Shown here: one piece after another, positions 32,355 through 39,473 of the stretch
Layout of the letters: each line of letters opens with the position of its first letter
How positions within the stretch are numbered: position 1 is the first letter of the stretch
Source of the DNA: Paracoccaceae bacterium
GTDB lineage: Bacteria > Pseudomonadota > Alphaproteobacteria > Rhodobacterales > Rhodobacteraceae
Assembly (NCBI GenBank): GCA_019429405.1
Contig: JAHYIZ010000028.1
Coordinates: 1 to 39,473, forward strand
Direction: 5' to 3'
DNA: 39,473 bases
Notes under the pieces: model-generated
What the model was told of the DNA's origin: nothing
Seen by the model: only the letters and a program-made list of their open reading frames with translations
Databases searched by the model: none
Program-made: the position numbers and the translations under genes

Positions 32355-33694
32355 GGCAACACCCCTTCGCTTTCGGGCCGCATCAGCCAGGCGGTAACCG
32401 CGTTCTTGCGCTGAAACACGGCCTGCGCGGCGGCCATGACATCGGCCTCCGTCACGGCGCGCAGGGCGTCGGGCCAGCTTTCGACGTCGGCAACGGTCAG
32501 CCCGCTGGTCAGCGCTTCGCCATATCGGCGCGCCAAACTTTGCACGTTGTCGCGTTCGTAAATCTCGTTTGCGCCGATCAGGCTGCGGATGCGCGCGAAT
32601 TGCGCTGGGTCAGGCCCGTCGCGCAGAAATGCCGCAAGGGTTTCATCCAGCTCCGCCTCGGCCTCGGCAAGGCTGACATCGGCGGCCGGAATGACCCTGA
32701 GCGAGAAGGTTGTGGCATCAAGGCTCATGCCGTCATACCCGGCGCTGGCAGCAATCGCCTTGCCCGATCCGAACACCAGCGCGCGGCCAAGAACCGATGT
32801 GGCCGGGTTGCCGCCCAGTAGCTCGGCCAACACCGTAAGCGCGGCCGCCTGCGTCTGGTCGCCCGCATCCCGTTCGGGCGCAAGGTAGCTGCGCGTCACA
32901 TAGGGGCGCTGCACGCGCGGGTCGGCGAACGTCAGCCGCCGCTCGGCCAGATGCGGGGGTTCGGTCACGCGCTGGCGCGGGGCAAGCCCTTCGGTCGGGG
33001 CCAATGGGCCGTAGTAAAGCCGCGCCAACCGTTCGACCTCGGCGGGGGTCACATCGCCCGCCACCACCAGAACCGCGTTGTTGGGCGCGTAATAGCGGCG
33101 ATACCATTCCAGCGCATCTTCGCGGGTCAGCGCTTCCATCTCGTGCCGCCAGCCGATGATCGGTGTGCCGTAGGGGTGGTTAAGGTATTGCGCCGCGCGC
33201 ATCTGCTCGCCCAGAAGCGCGCCGGGGTTGCTGTCGGTGCGTTGGTTGCGCTCTTCGATGATCACCTGCAATTCAGTCGCCCAGTCCGCCTCGGACAGCA
33301 CGAGATCGCGCATCCGGTCGGCCTCCATCCGCATCACCAGTTCCAGCCGGTCGGCGGCGATACGCTGAAAATAGGCGGTGTAGTCCTGCGAGGTGAACGC
33401 GTTGTCCGACCCGCCGTTGGCCTCGACCGTGGCCGACAATTCGCCGGGGCCAAGGTCATCGGTGCCCTTGAACATCAGGTGTTCCAGAAAATGCGCCACC
33501 CCCGAGGTGCCGCGCGGCTCATCGGCGGCCCCGGCACGGTACCAGACCATGTGCACCACCACCGGCGCGCGGTGATCTTCAATCACCACTGCCTGCAAAC
33601 CGTTTTCCAGCGAGAATTGGCTGACCCCCCCCGCCGCTGCGGGCAATGCCGCCATCGCCAGTGACAGGCCAAGCCAAATGCGGGCACCAAACAT
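32351..33694 (-). CDS. M16 family zinc peptidase, catalytic subunit
   Basis: The 447-aa product has a signal peptide (MFGARIWLGL start, cleavage near PAAA, residue 21). The zinc motif HFLEH (His68, Glu71, His72) is followed by the downstream glutamate segment ELQVIIEERNQR, so it is the active member of the pair with the next gene. It would degrade peptides in the periplasm as a heterodimer. I start at the ATG at 33694 because GGAGG lies 6 nt before it; 49 further upstream codons are open but basic and lack a signal. It follows the DUF3035 lipoprotein gene by 83 bases. Confidence 0.95.
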   Translation of the reverse strand: MFGARIWLGLSLAMAALPAAAGGVSQFSLENGLQAVVIEDHRAPVVVHMVWYRAGAADEPRGTSGVAHFLEHLMFKGTDDLGPGELSATVEANGGSDNAFTSQDYTAYFQRIAADRLELVMRMEADRMRDLVLSEADWATELQVIIEERNQRTDSNPGALLGEQMRAAQYLNHPYGTPIIGWRHEMEALTREDALEWYRRYYAPNNAVLVVAGDVTPAEVERLARLYYGPLAPTEGLAPRQRVTEPPHLAERRLTFADPRVQRPYVTRSYLAPERDAGDQTQAAALTVLAELLGGNPATSVLGRALVFGSGKAIAASAGYDGMSLDATTFSLRVIPAADVSLAEAEAELDETLAAFLRDGPDPAQFARIRSLIGANEIYERDNVQSLARRYGEALTSGLTVADVESWPDALRAVTEADVMAAAQAVFQRKNAVTAWLMRPESEGVLP

Positions 33695-33777
33695 GCGCAA
33701 CCTCCGGTTTCTTATACTGAAGCTACGCGATCGGCTGCGCACGGCAACCCCGCCCGCGCGCAATGACGCCATGGTGA

Positions 33778-34320
33778 TCAGCGCGCGAGAAGCGCAGGCT
33801 CGGGCGGCGCGCCAACGGTGCGGATGCCAAGTTTGCGCCAACGCTCGATCTCGGCGGCCTGATCAAGCGACATCGGCAGATAAGACTGGAAATAGACGTT
33901 CACATTGAACAGCCGCTCCAGCAGCTTGCCGTTGTTCTTGCGGCGGTATTCGAGATCTTCGGCAGCCAGCACGGCGCGAATGTCTGCCGCCGGGCCGAAT
34001 TGCGCAACATGCGCCATCAGGCCCGCATCAGCGGCAGGCACGCCGCGGCTTGCCAAAGCGGCGCGGTTGCCGCCCAGCGCCGCCACGGCATCGGCCTCGG
34101 GTGTCGGGTCGGTCAGGTTGCTGCCACCCGGCGTGGGCGCGGGCAAGGCAGCAAGGTTGGCGGGCATCTGCAGCGGTTTGGTCGGAAGAATCGAGAACTC
34201 ATCGGGGCCGCTGGTGCCAGCGCGCACGTTCATCAGCTGCGGCTCCTTGTCGCTGCCACAAGCGCCAAGCGCCAGCATTGCCGCCAGCACCAGCCCGATC
34301 TTGCCGATTCCCGCCTGCAT
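33778..34320 (-). CDS. DUF3035 lipoprotein (BamF-type)
   Basis: The 180-aa product has a lipoprotein signal with lipobox LGAC (Cys near residue 21), then a low-complexity Pro/Ala region and a C-terminal part with NNGKLLERLFNVNVYFQSYLPMSLDQ. This is the DUF3035 family found in Rhodobacterales, which some annotations call a subunit (BamF) of the outer-membrane beta-barrel assembly machine. I recall that name but cannot verify the evidence behind it. The ATG at 34320 is chosen for the signal peptide and GGGAG upstream. It follows lspA, whose product would process its signal. Confidence 0.85.
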   Translation of the reverse strand: MQAGIGKIGLVLAAMLALGACGSDKEPQLMNVRAGTSGPDEFSILPTKPLQMPANLAALPAPTPGGSNLTDPTPEADAVAALGGNRAALASRGVPAADAGLMAHVAQFGPAADIRAVLAAEDLEYRRKNNGKLLERLFNVNVYFQSYLPMSLDQAAEIERWRKLGIRTVGAPPEPALLAR

Positions 34321-34349
34321 GAAGCGCTCCCTGATCATTCGCCCATGTC

Positions 34350-34844
34350 TTAGCGCAACTCCTTGCGCGCGTCACGAGGCTTCTGCCCACCCCCGGCGAA
34401 GGCCACCAGCCCCAGCGCCCCCGCGAAAATCGCCACATCGGCCACATTGAACGACCACGGGTTGGCAATTCCCGGCGCCGACATGTTGATGAAATCGGCC
34501 ACCGCGCCATACATGACCCGGTCAACCACATTGCCAAGCGCGCCGCCCACCAGCAGCCCCGCCGCCACCTGCACGCGGCGGCTTTGCGGCTCGCGCGCGA
34601 CCCACCACCAGACCCATGCGGCAATTGCCACCGCGACCGCCACCAGCACCCAGCGCATCACGCCGGCATCATTGGCAAAAAGCCCGAAGTTCACGCCCCG
34701 GTTCCACGCCATGCGAAATGTCAGCCACGGCGGCGCCACCGCGATCACTTGCCGCGAGACAAGGTCAAGCCCCTGCACCACGGCGAATTTGCTGGCCTGA
34801 TCGACCAGCAGCACCGCCGCCGCCACCCAGCCCGCGCGCCGCAT
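34350..34844 (-). CDS. lspA: Lipoprotein signal peptidase (signal peptidase II)
   Basis: LspA cleaves prolipoprotein signals before the lipidated cysteine, in the inner membrane. The 164-aa product has four hydrophobic segments, the N-terminal LLVDQASKF signature, NRGVNFGLF, and the two catalytic aspartates in GNVVDRVMYGAVADFI and NVADVAIFAG. The start at 34844 directly follows the purH stop (4 bases between), so the genes are coupled; an upstream extension into purH is less likely. Its lipoprotein neighbour at 33778 is a direct substrate candidate. Confidence 0.95.
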   Translation of the reverse strand: MRRAGWVAAAVLLVDQASKFAVVQGLDLVSRQVIAVAPPWLTFRMAWNRGVNFGLFANDAGVMRWVLVAVAVAIAAWVWWWVAREPQSRRVQVAAGLLVGGALGNVVDRVMYGAVADFINMSAPGIANPWSFNVADVAIFAGALGLVAFAGGGQKPRDARKELR

Positions 34845-34848
34845 GCGA

Positions 34849-36435
34849 CTAGTGCCGGAAATGGCGTTGGCCGGTAAAGACCATCGCCAGCCCCAGTTCA
34901 TCGGCCGCCGCAATCACCTCGGCGTCGCGCATCGACCCGCCGGGCTGGATGATTGCGGTTGCCCCCGCCTCGGCGGCGGTTATCAGCCCATCGGCAAAGG
35001 GGAAAAACGCATCCGATGCTACCGCCGAGCCGCGTGTAAGTGGCGCGGGCAAGCCCATCGCCTCGGCCATGTCGCGCGCCTTGAGCGCGGCAATGCGGGT
35101 GCTGTCTACCCGGCTCATCTGGCCCGCGCCCACGCCCACCGTGGCACCATCCTTTACATAGATGATGGCGTTAGATTTCACATGCTTGGCCACGGTCCAG
35201 GCAAACATCAGATCGCGCAGTTCGGCCTCTGTCGGAGCGCGCTTCGTCACCACCTTCAGATCGGCGGGCGCCACATGCCCGGTATCCTTGTCCTGCACCA
35301 GAAACCCGCCCGCAACCTGGCGGAAACTTAGCACCGGCACCATTGGGTCGGGCAGGGCATCGGTGGTCAGCAGCCGCAGGTTTTTCTTGGCGGCGAAGAT
35401 TTTCCGGGCGCCATCGTCGGCCCCCGGCGCGATGACGACCTCGGTGAAGATCTTGCAGATCTCCTCGGCGGTCTCGGCATCAAGCGGGCGGTTGAGCGCC
35501 ACGATACCGCCAAAGGCCGAAGTGCGGTCGCAATCATAGGCGCGCCGGTAGGCGTCAATCAGGCTCGCCCCTTGCGCCACGCCGCAGGGGTTGGCGTGCT
35601 TGATGATGGCGCAGGCAGGGGCGCCGCCCGCAAACTCGGCCACCAGTTCAAAGGCCGCGTCGGTATCGTTGATGTTGTTGTAGCTCAGCTCTTTGCCCTG
35701 CCACTGGCGCGCGGTGGCAACGCCGGGGCGGTTTGAGCCATCGGTGTAAAAGGCCGCCGATTGATGCGGGTTTTCGCCGTAGCGAAGGCTCTGGGCGAGG
35801 GTTCCCGCGAAGGCGCGCCGTCGCGGCGCGGCCTCGCCAATCGCACCGGCCATCCAGGTCGAAACGGCGGCGTCATAAGCGGCGGTGCGGGCATAGGCGA
35901 TTTGCGCCTGCCGCTGACGGAAGGCGAGCGAGGTCTGAATGCCGTGCGCGTCCATTTCCGCCAGAACCGCGCCATAATCCTGCACATCGACCACCACGGC
36001 AACAAAAGCGTGGTTCTTGGCCGCAGCGCGGATCATCGCCGGGCCGCCGATATCAATGTTTTCGATGCAGTCGGCATAGGGCGCGCCCTTCGCCACCGTC
36101 GCCTCGAACGGGTAGAGGTTGACCACCAGCAGATCAATCGGCTCGATCCCATGCGCGGCCATCGCCACCAGATGCTCGTCATCGTCGCGCAGCGCCAGCA
36201 GGCCGCCATGCACCGCCGGGTGCAGCGTCTTGACGCGGCCATCCATCATCTCGGGGTACCCCGTCAGCTCGGCCACATCACGCACATCAAGGCCCGCCGC
36301 GCGCAAGGCGCCTGCGGTGCCCCCGGTTGAAATCAGCTCAATATCGCGCGCCGCAAGGGCGCGGGCGAAATCCACCAACCCGGTCTTGTCGGAAACCGAA
36401 ATCAGTGCGCGGCGGAGGGGAACGAGGTTGGTCAC
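34849..36435 (-). CDS. purH: Bifunctional AICAR formyltransferase/IMP cyclohydrolase
   Basis: PurH carries out the last two steps of de novo purine synthesis, AICAR to FAICAR to IMP. The 528-aa product has the N-terminal MGS-like cyclohydrolase domain ([33 protein letters not shown]). The transformylase domain has KHANPCGVA and [11 protein letters not shown]. The length matches the family. The start is a GTG at 36435, the only start giving the normal N-terminus ([15 protein letters not shown]); AAGGA lies about 11 nt upstream. It probably is co-transcribed with lspA downstream and the heparinase-like gene upstream, which stops 19 bases before it. Confidence 0.97.
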   Translation of the reverse strand: MTNLVPLRRALISVSDKTGLVDFARALAARDIELISTGGTAGALRAAGLDVRDVAELTGYPEMMDGRVKTLHPAVHGGLLALRDDDEHLVAMAAHGIEPIDLLVVNLYPFEATVAKGAPYADCIENIDIGGPAMIRAAAKNHAFVAVVVDVQDYGAVLAEMDAHGIQTSLAFRQRQAQIAYARTAAYDAAVSTWMAGAIGEAAPRRRAFAGTLAQSLRYGENPHQSAAFYTDGSNRPGVATARQWQGKELSYNNINDTDAAFELVAEFAGGAPACAIIKHANPCGVAQGASLIDAYRRAYDCDRTSAFGGIVALNRPLDAETAEEICKIFTEVVIAPGADDGARKIFAAKKNLRLLTTDALPDPMVPVLSFRQVAGGFLVQDKDTGHVAPADLKVVTKRAPTEAELRDLMFAWTVAKHVKSNAIIYVKDGATVGVGAGQMSRVDSTRIAALKARDMAEAMGLPAPLTRGSAVASDAFFPFADGLITAAEAGATAIIQPGGSMRDAEVIAAADELGLAMVFTGQRHFRH

Positions 36436-36454
36436 GGGGGCAGGGTCCTTTGGT

Positions 36455-38233
36455 CTAATCGTCGTTCAAGGGGTCGTCGCGCTCCAGATCGCGCAGCACG
36501 GACGGGGTATCCTGAGCTTTCGCCAAGGTCCAGCCGATCTGGCAGGCATAATCGAGCACAAGCCCTGAAAGCACAATCTGACGGCTGGCGCGCGGGCGCA
36601 AACGGCCCTTTTCGAGGTAAACCGACGGCTCAAGTGTCATCACGGCCTCGGCTTCGGGGCGAAAGATCCAGATCTCGCCGCTTTTCAGCGCGAGCGACAC
36701 GGCGGTGCCGCCAAGGTCCAGCGCGGCATCAACCTCGGGGTGCAAGTGAAAGCGGATGTCGAAGGCCACGCCCTCATGCCGCGACCGGCGCATCACGGTA
36801 TCGAACCGCCTGCGGTGGGCCGCGCTCATCGCGCCAAGCGTATCGGCACCGGCCAGAACGCGGCCGTCGAGCGTTAGTTCCAGTTCGCGCACATGGGTCA
36901 GGCCGTGGGTGGTGACATAACCATCATGGCCAAACAGCAACCGCGATCCGCCAGCGCTGACCTCTGATTTTACCCAGACATCGCGTGGCGCATCCGCCAG
37001 CACCTCGGCACCGCCGCCGATCAGCCCCGCGGGCGCCAGCCGCGATGACGAATAACCGCGGATGCAGAGTGTCGAATGGCTGGGCGTGGCCCGCCCCGCG
37101 CGGCGCCAATCTGGCCCGAAGGCCGCGCCCGAGCCGCAGTTCACCACCAGCGGGCGGCGCCCCGACGTCAGCTCAAGCGCCAGTGTCGAGGCATGCGCAT
37201 TGGCCGACGCGCGCCCCGAAGGCGGCGCGGCGGCATCGACGATAACCGTAGTTCGCCCCCCGTGCAGCCGCACGAAGCCCATGGCCGGGCCATCGGCGGG
37301 CAACGCGCGCACCCCCGCGCTTGCCAACGCCTGATCAAGCCGCCCCTCGATGCCGCGCCCGCCGCCGTGAAACCGCGCCAGCCCGCCATCGGCGTGGCGC
37401 AGCGCGCGCAGCGTGGGCGCAATGCGGGCGATGGCGGCCAGATGCGACGGGTGCGGGCTGCGCCCTGCCTCGCCCAGCGCAGCCGTGGCCCAGGTCAGCA
37501 AGGTGAAGACTTCTAGCAACTCTTCGGGGTTGCGGGTCGGTATGCCGCCATGCGCATCTATCTGCGCCTCGCATTCGCGCGCCAGTGCGGCAGCGGCGCG
37601 GGGCACATACCGCTCCATTCCGGTCAGCGCGAGGCCCGCATAAATCAGCCCGGTCAGCGCCTCGAACCGTGCAACACCGGGGCTTGCCGCACGCCAGCGC
37701 CGCGCCAGAAACAGCGTTTGCTGCGCCAGACTGCGGAAATAGGCGTCCGCCGCCACCCGGTCGCGGCCATTGAGCAACAGAATTGCGTGGTTGATCCAGC
37801 GGATCAGCCGCCGCCCGGCCAGATCGGGGGTCCAGCCGGGCCCCCGCCCGCCGCCATAGCACGCGATCCAGCCAAAAACCCAATCTTGCGCCCGTTCGCG
37901 CGCCACCGAGTCACCAAGTGCCGCGAGATCGTCGAGCCACGCGCAGCCATGCAATGAAGCTTCAAACGCGGGGTCCGGCATCGGCAGATCCCAGATCGGC
38001 ACGCCCGGCCCTTCAATCAGGAATCCCGCGAAAAGAAAGTTGCCCGCGACGAGTTGCCGACCGCGCGCCTGGCTGCCGATCGTGCGCGGCTCTGGCTGGC
38101 TGACAAAGCCGGTGGCAGGTCGCGCGCGCCCCGCGCGCAGCGCGGCAAGCCGGTTGGACATGCGATAGGCGGCGCGGGCAAACCTGCCCGGTGCCGTGTC
38201 TGCGCCGCCCTGCCGTTCGTCCATGCCTGCCAT
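36455..38233 (-). CDS. Heparinase II/III-like protein
   Basis: The roughly 592-aa product has an N-terminal alpha/alpha-toroid part rich in Trp and Arg ([14 protein letters not shown]) and a C-terminal beta-sandwich of the heparinase II/III family. Landmarks are [33 protein letters not shown] and [15 protein letters not shown]. Such enzymes are polysaccharide lyases, and the alphaproteobacterial versions may act on a surface or wall polymer; the substrate is unknown. No signal peptide is visible, which is odd for a lyase acting outside the cell. The start is uncertain: ATG 38233, ATG 38224 or a GTG at 38245 that has the best GAGGG spacing. It lies between rsmB and purH on the same strand. Confidence 0.85.
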   Translation of the reverse strand: MAGMDERQGGADTAPGRFARAAYRMSNRLAALRAGRARPATGFVSQPEPRTIGSQARGRQLVAGNFLFAGFLIEGPGVPIWDLPMPDPAFEASLHGCAWLDDLAALGDSVARERAQDWVFGWIACYGGGRGPGWTPDLAGRRLIRWINHAILLLNGRDRVAADAYFRSLAQQTLFLARRWRAASPGVARFEALTGLIYAGLALTGMERYVPRAAAALARECEAQIDAHGGIPTRNPEELLEVFTLLTWATAALGEAGRSPHPSHLAAIARIAPTLRALRHADGGLARFHGGGRGIEGRLDQALASAGVRALPADGPAMGFVRLHGGRTTVIVDAAAPPSGRASANAHASTLALELTSGRRPLVVNCGSGAAFGPDWRRAGRATPSHSTLCIRGYSSSRLAPAGLIGGGAEVLADAPRDVWVKSEVSAGGSRLLFGHDGYVTTHGLTHVRELELTLDGRVLAGADTLGAMSAAHRRRFDTVMRRSRHEGVAFDIRFHLHPEVDAALDLGGTAVSLALKSGEIWIFRPEAEAVMTLEPSVYLEKGRLRPRASRQIVLSGLVLDYACQIGWTLAKAQDTPSVLRDLERDDPLNDD

Positions 38234-38336
38234 CCCGTCGGCCACCGTTTCCGTGCCCTCACGCGTGCTTCCATCACACAGCCGCACCTTAGCCACCGGC
38301 CCCGGCACTGTCACCGCACATTCGGGCGGCGCCGCG

Positions 38337-39473
38337 TCACGTCCGCAGTTGCGCGATGTAGAACCCGTCCATGCCGCCTGCCGCAGGCCAGTAATCAGGC
38401 CGCAGCCGCAACCCGCCCTCGGCCCCGATCCAGCCGGGGTCTACCCCCGGCAACGCCAACGGCGCAGGGGTAACGCCAAGGCCGGGGTGGCGTGCCAGTG
38501 CGGCCACCACCTGCGCCTCGCCCTCTTCGGGCAGCAGCGAGCAGGTGGCATAGACCAGCCGCCCGCCGGGCTTTAGAAATCCCAGCGCCCGGTCGAGCAG
38601 CGCCGCCTGCAAGGCATAAAGCCCGCGCAGGGTAGCGGGGTCGCGGGAATAGGGCAGATCCGGGTGGCGCCGGATGGTTCCGGTCGAGGAACAGGGCGCA
38701 TCAAGCAGCACCGCATCAAACGGCGCCTCGGGTGCCCAGCTCAAGGCGTCGGCCACCACCAGATCGGCTTCAAGCTTGCAGCGCGCAAGGTTTTCGCGCA
38801 GCCGCTCCATGCGCGGCCCGGAAATATCGAGCGCCGTAACCGCTGCCCCCGCCGCCGCCAGTTGCAGAGTCTTGCCGCCGGGCGCCGCACAAAGGTCAAG
38901 CACGCGCTCGCCCGCCGCAGGCGCCAGAACCCGCGCCGCCAACGCCGCCGCCGCATCCTGCACCCACCATTCGCCTTCGGCAAAGCCCGGAAGGTCGCTG
39001 ACCTGCCCATGCTGGCCCGCCAGCCGCACCGATCCGGTTGGCAGCGCCGCCCCCCCCACGGCAGCCGCGAGCGCCGCCGCATCGCCCGATTTCGGCGTCA
39101 GGTCGAGCGGCGCGCCACGCAGATGCGCCGCCTCCATCGCCATTACCGCGCGTTTGCCCCAGGCGTTCATCAGCCGCCCGCGCAGCCAGGCAGGCAGCGC
39201 GGGTGCGGGCAGCACTGCCCAGACTTCGGGCGCGGTCGTCGCGACCTTGCGCAGAACGGCGTTCACAAGCCCCGCGAGGCTTTCGCCGCGCGCGCCGCCC
39301 GCGCGCGTCAGCGTGACCGCCGCATCGACCACACCATGCCCCGCCGCGCGCTCTTCCAGCAGCTCAACTGTGGCAAGCCGCAGCAGCGCCAGCACCTCGG
39401 GCGGTGGCGCCCTTCGCAGATGCGCCTTTAGCACGGTATCGGCACGGGCCAGATGGCGCAGCGTGGTCGCTGC
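38337..39473 (-). CDS. rsmB: RsmB, 16S rRNA cytosine-967 C5-methyltransferase (5' part missing)
   Basis: The frame is open to the window edge, so the start lies outside; the visible 378 codons cover the end of the N-terminal NusB-like domain and the whole methyltransferase domain. Seen are the SAM site DLCAAPGGKTLQL, the motif IV catalytic DAPCSSTGTIRRHPD and motif VI YATCSLLPEEGE, giving the two cysteines of the RsmB/NSUN family. It methylates C967 of 16S rRNA before 30S assembly. It ends about 100 bases before the heparinase-like start and may lead the transcript that continues into purH. Confidence 0.95.
   Translation of the reverse strand, partial: AATTLRHLARADTVLKAHLRRAPPPEVLALLRLATVELLEERAAGHGVVDAAVTLTRAGGARGESLAGLVNAVLRKVATTAPEVWAVLPAPALPAWLRGRLMNAWGKRAVMAMEAAHLRGAPLDLTPKSGDAAALAAAVGGAALPTGSVRLAGQHGQVSDLPGFAEGEWWVQDAAAALAARVLAPAAGERVLDLCAAPGGKTLQLAAAGAAVTALDISGPRMERLRENLARCKLEADLVVADALSWAPEAPFDAVLLDAPCSSTGTIRRHPDLPYSRDPATLRGLYALQAALLDRALGFLKPGGRLVYATCSLLPEEGEAQVVAALARHPGLGVTPAPLALPGVDPGWIGAEGGLRLRPDYWPAAGGMDGFYIAQLRT

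Overview
The window is a dense, strongly GC-rich stretch of an alphaproteobacterial chromosome. It is most likely from the Rhodobacterales (the Rhodobacter/Gemmobacter/Tabrizicola side of Rhodobacteraceae/Paracoccaceae). The pointers are the zinc-ribbon DinB, the C-minus form of ribosomal protein L36, a DUF3035 lipoprotein beside lspA, the two-gene saccharopine pathway, an endonuclease-type MutL, and a heat-shock promoter of alphaproteobacterial type before clpB. This placement is inferred from gene content and protein similarity as remembered, not from a search.

Layout. 1-456: no confident gene. 457-2728: the periplasmic methionine-sulfoxide repair pair msrQ/msrP and a divergent secreted fasciclin protein with a possible ECF-sigma -35 box. 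2736-2857: a hairpin-rich convergent spacer. 2858-5470: clpB behind an RpoH-type promoter. 5664-6621: a small ORF and pyrF. 6674-7127: a lower-GC pocket carrying a lone Mrr_N-like winged-helix protein with its own promoter. 7183-8969: a GST and an NfeD/SPFH membrane pair. 9114-11802: a small lipoprotein, DNA polymerase IV and an N-formylglutamate amidohydrolase. 11858-12270: tRNA-Val(GAC), rpmJ and a bidirectional terminator. 12284-13921: a secreted caspase-fold protein with no cysteine and two peptidoglycan-binding domains.

13953-25275 is the most distinctive block. A seven-gene operon on the minus strand runs long-chain-type acyl-CoA ligase, LivG, LivH, LivM, LivK, LivF and a PaaK-like ligase with a degenerate P-loop. 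It lies opposite a divergent hybrid histidine kinase and OmpR-type regulator, with a 16-bp palindrome between them. The likely logic is sensing, import and CoA activation of an organic acid. The substrate cannot be read from the sequence.

25400-27671 holds the two saccharopine dehydrogenases (probably lysine catabolism). The second overlaps a DUF3775 gene tail-to-tail by 76 bp. 27596-33694 contains DUF3775, rmuC, mutL and a pair of M16 peptidases, one catalytic and one lacking the zinc motif. 33778-36435 continues upstream with a DUF3035 (BamF-type) lipoprotein, lspA and purH, and 36455-39473 with a heparinase II/III-like protein and rsmB, which is cut by the window edge. These genes are all on the minus strand and closely spaced, so much of 28-39.5 kb could be co-transcribed. 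No CRISPR array, insertion sequence, prophage or rRNA was seen.
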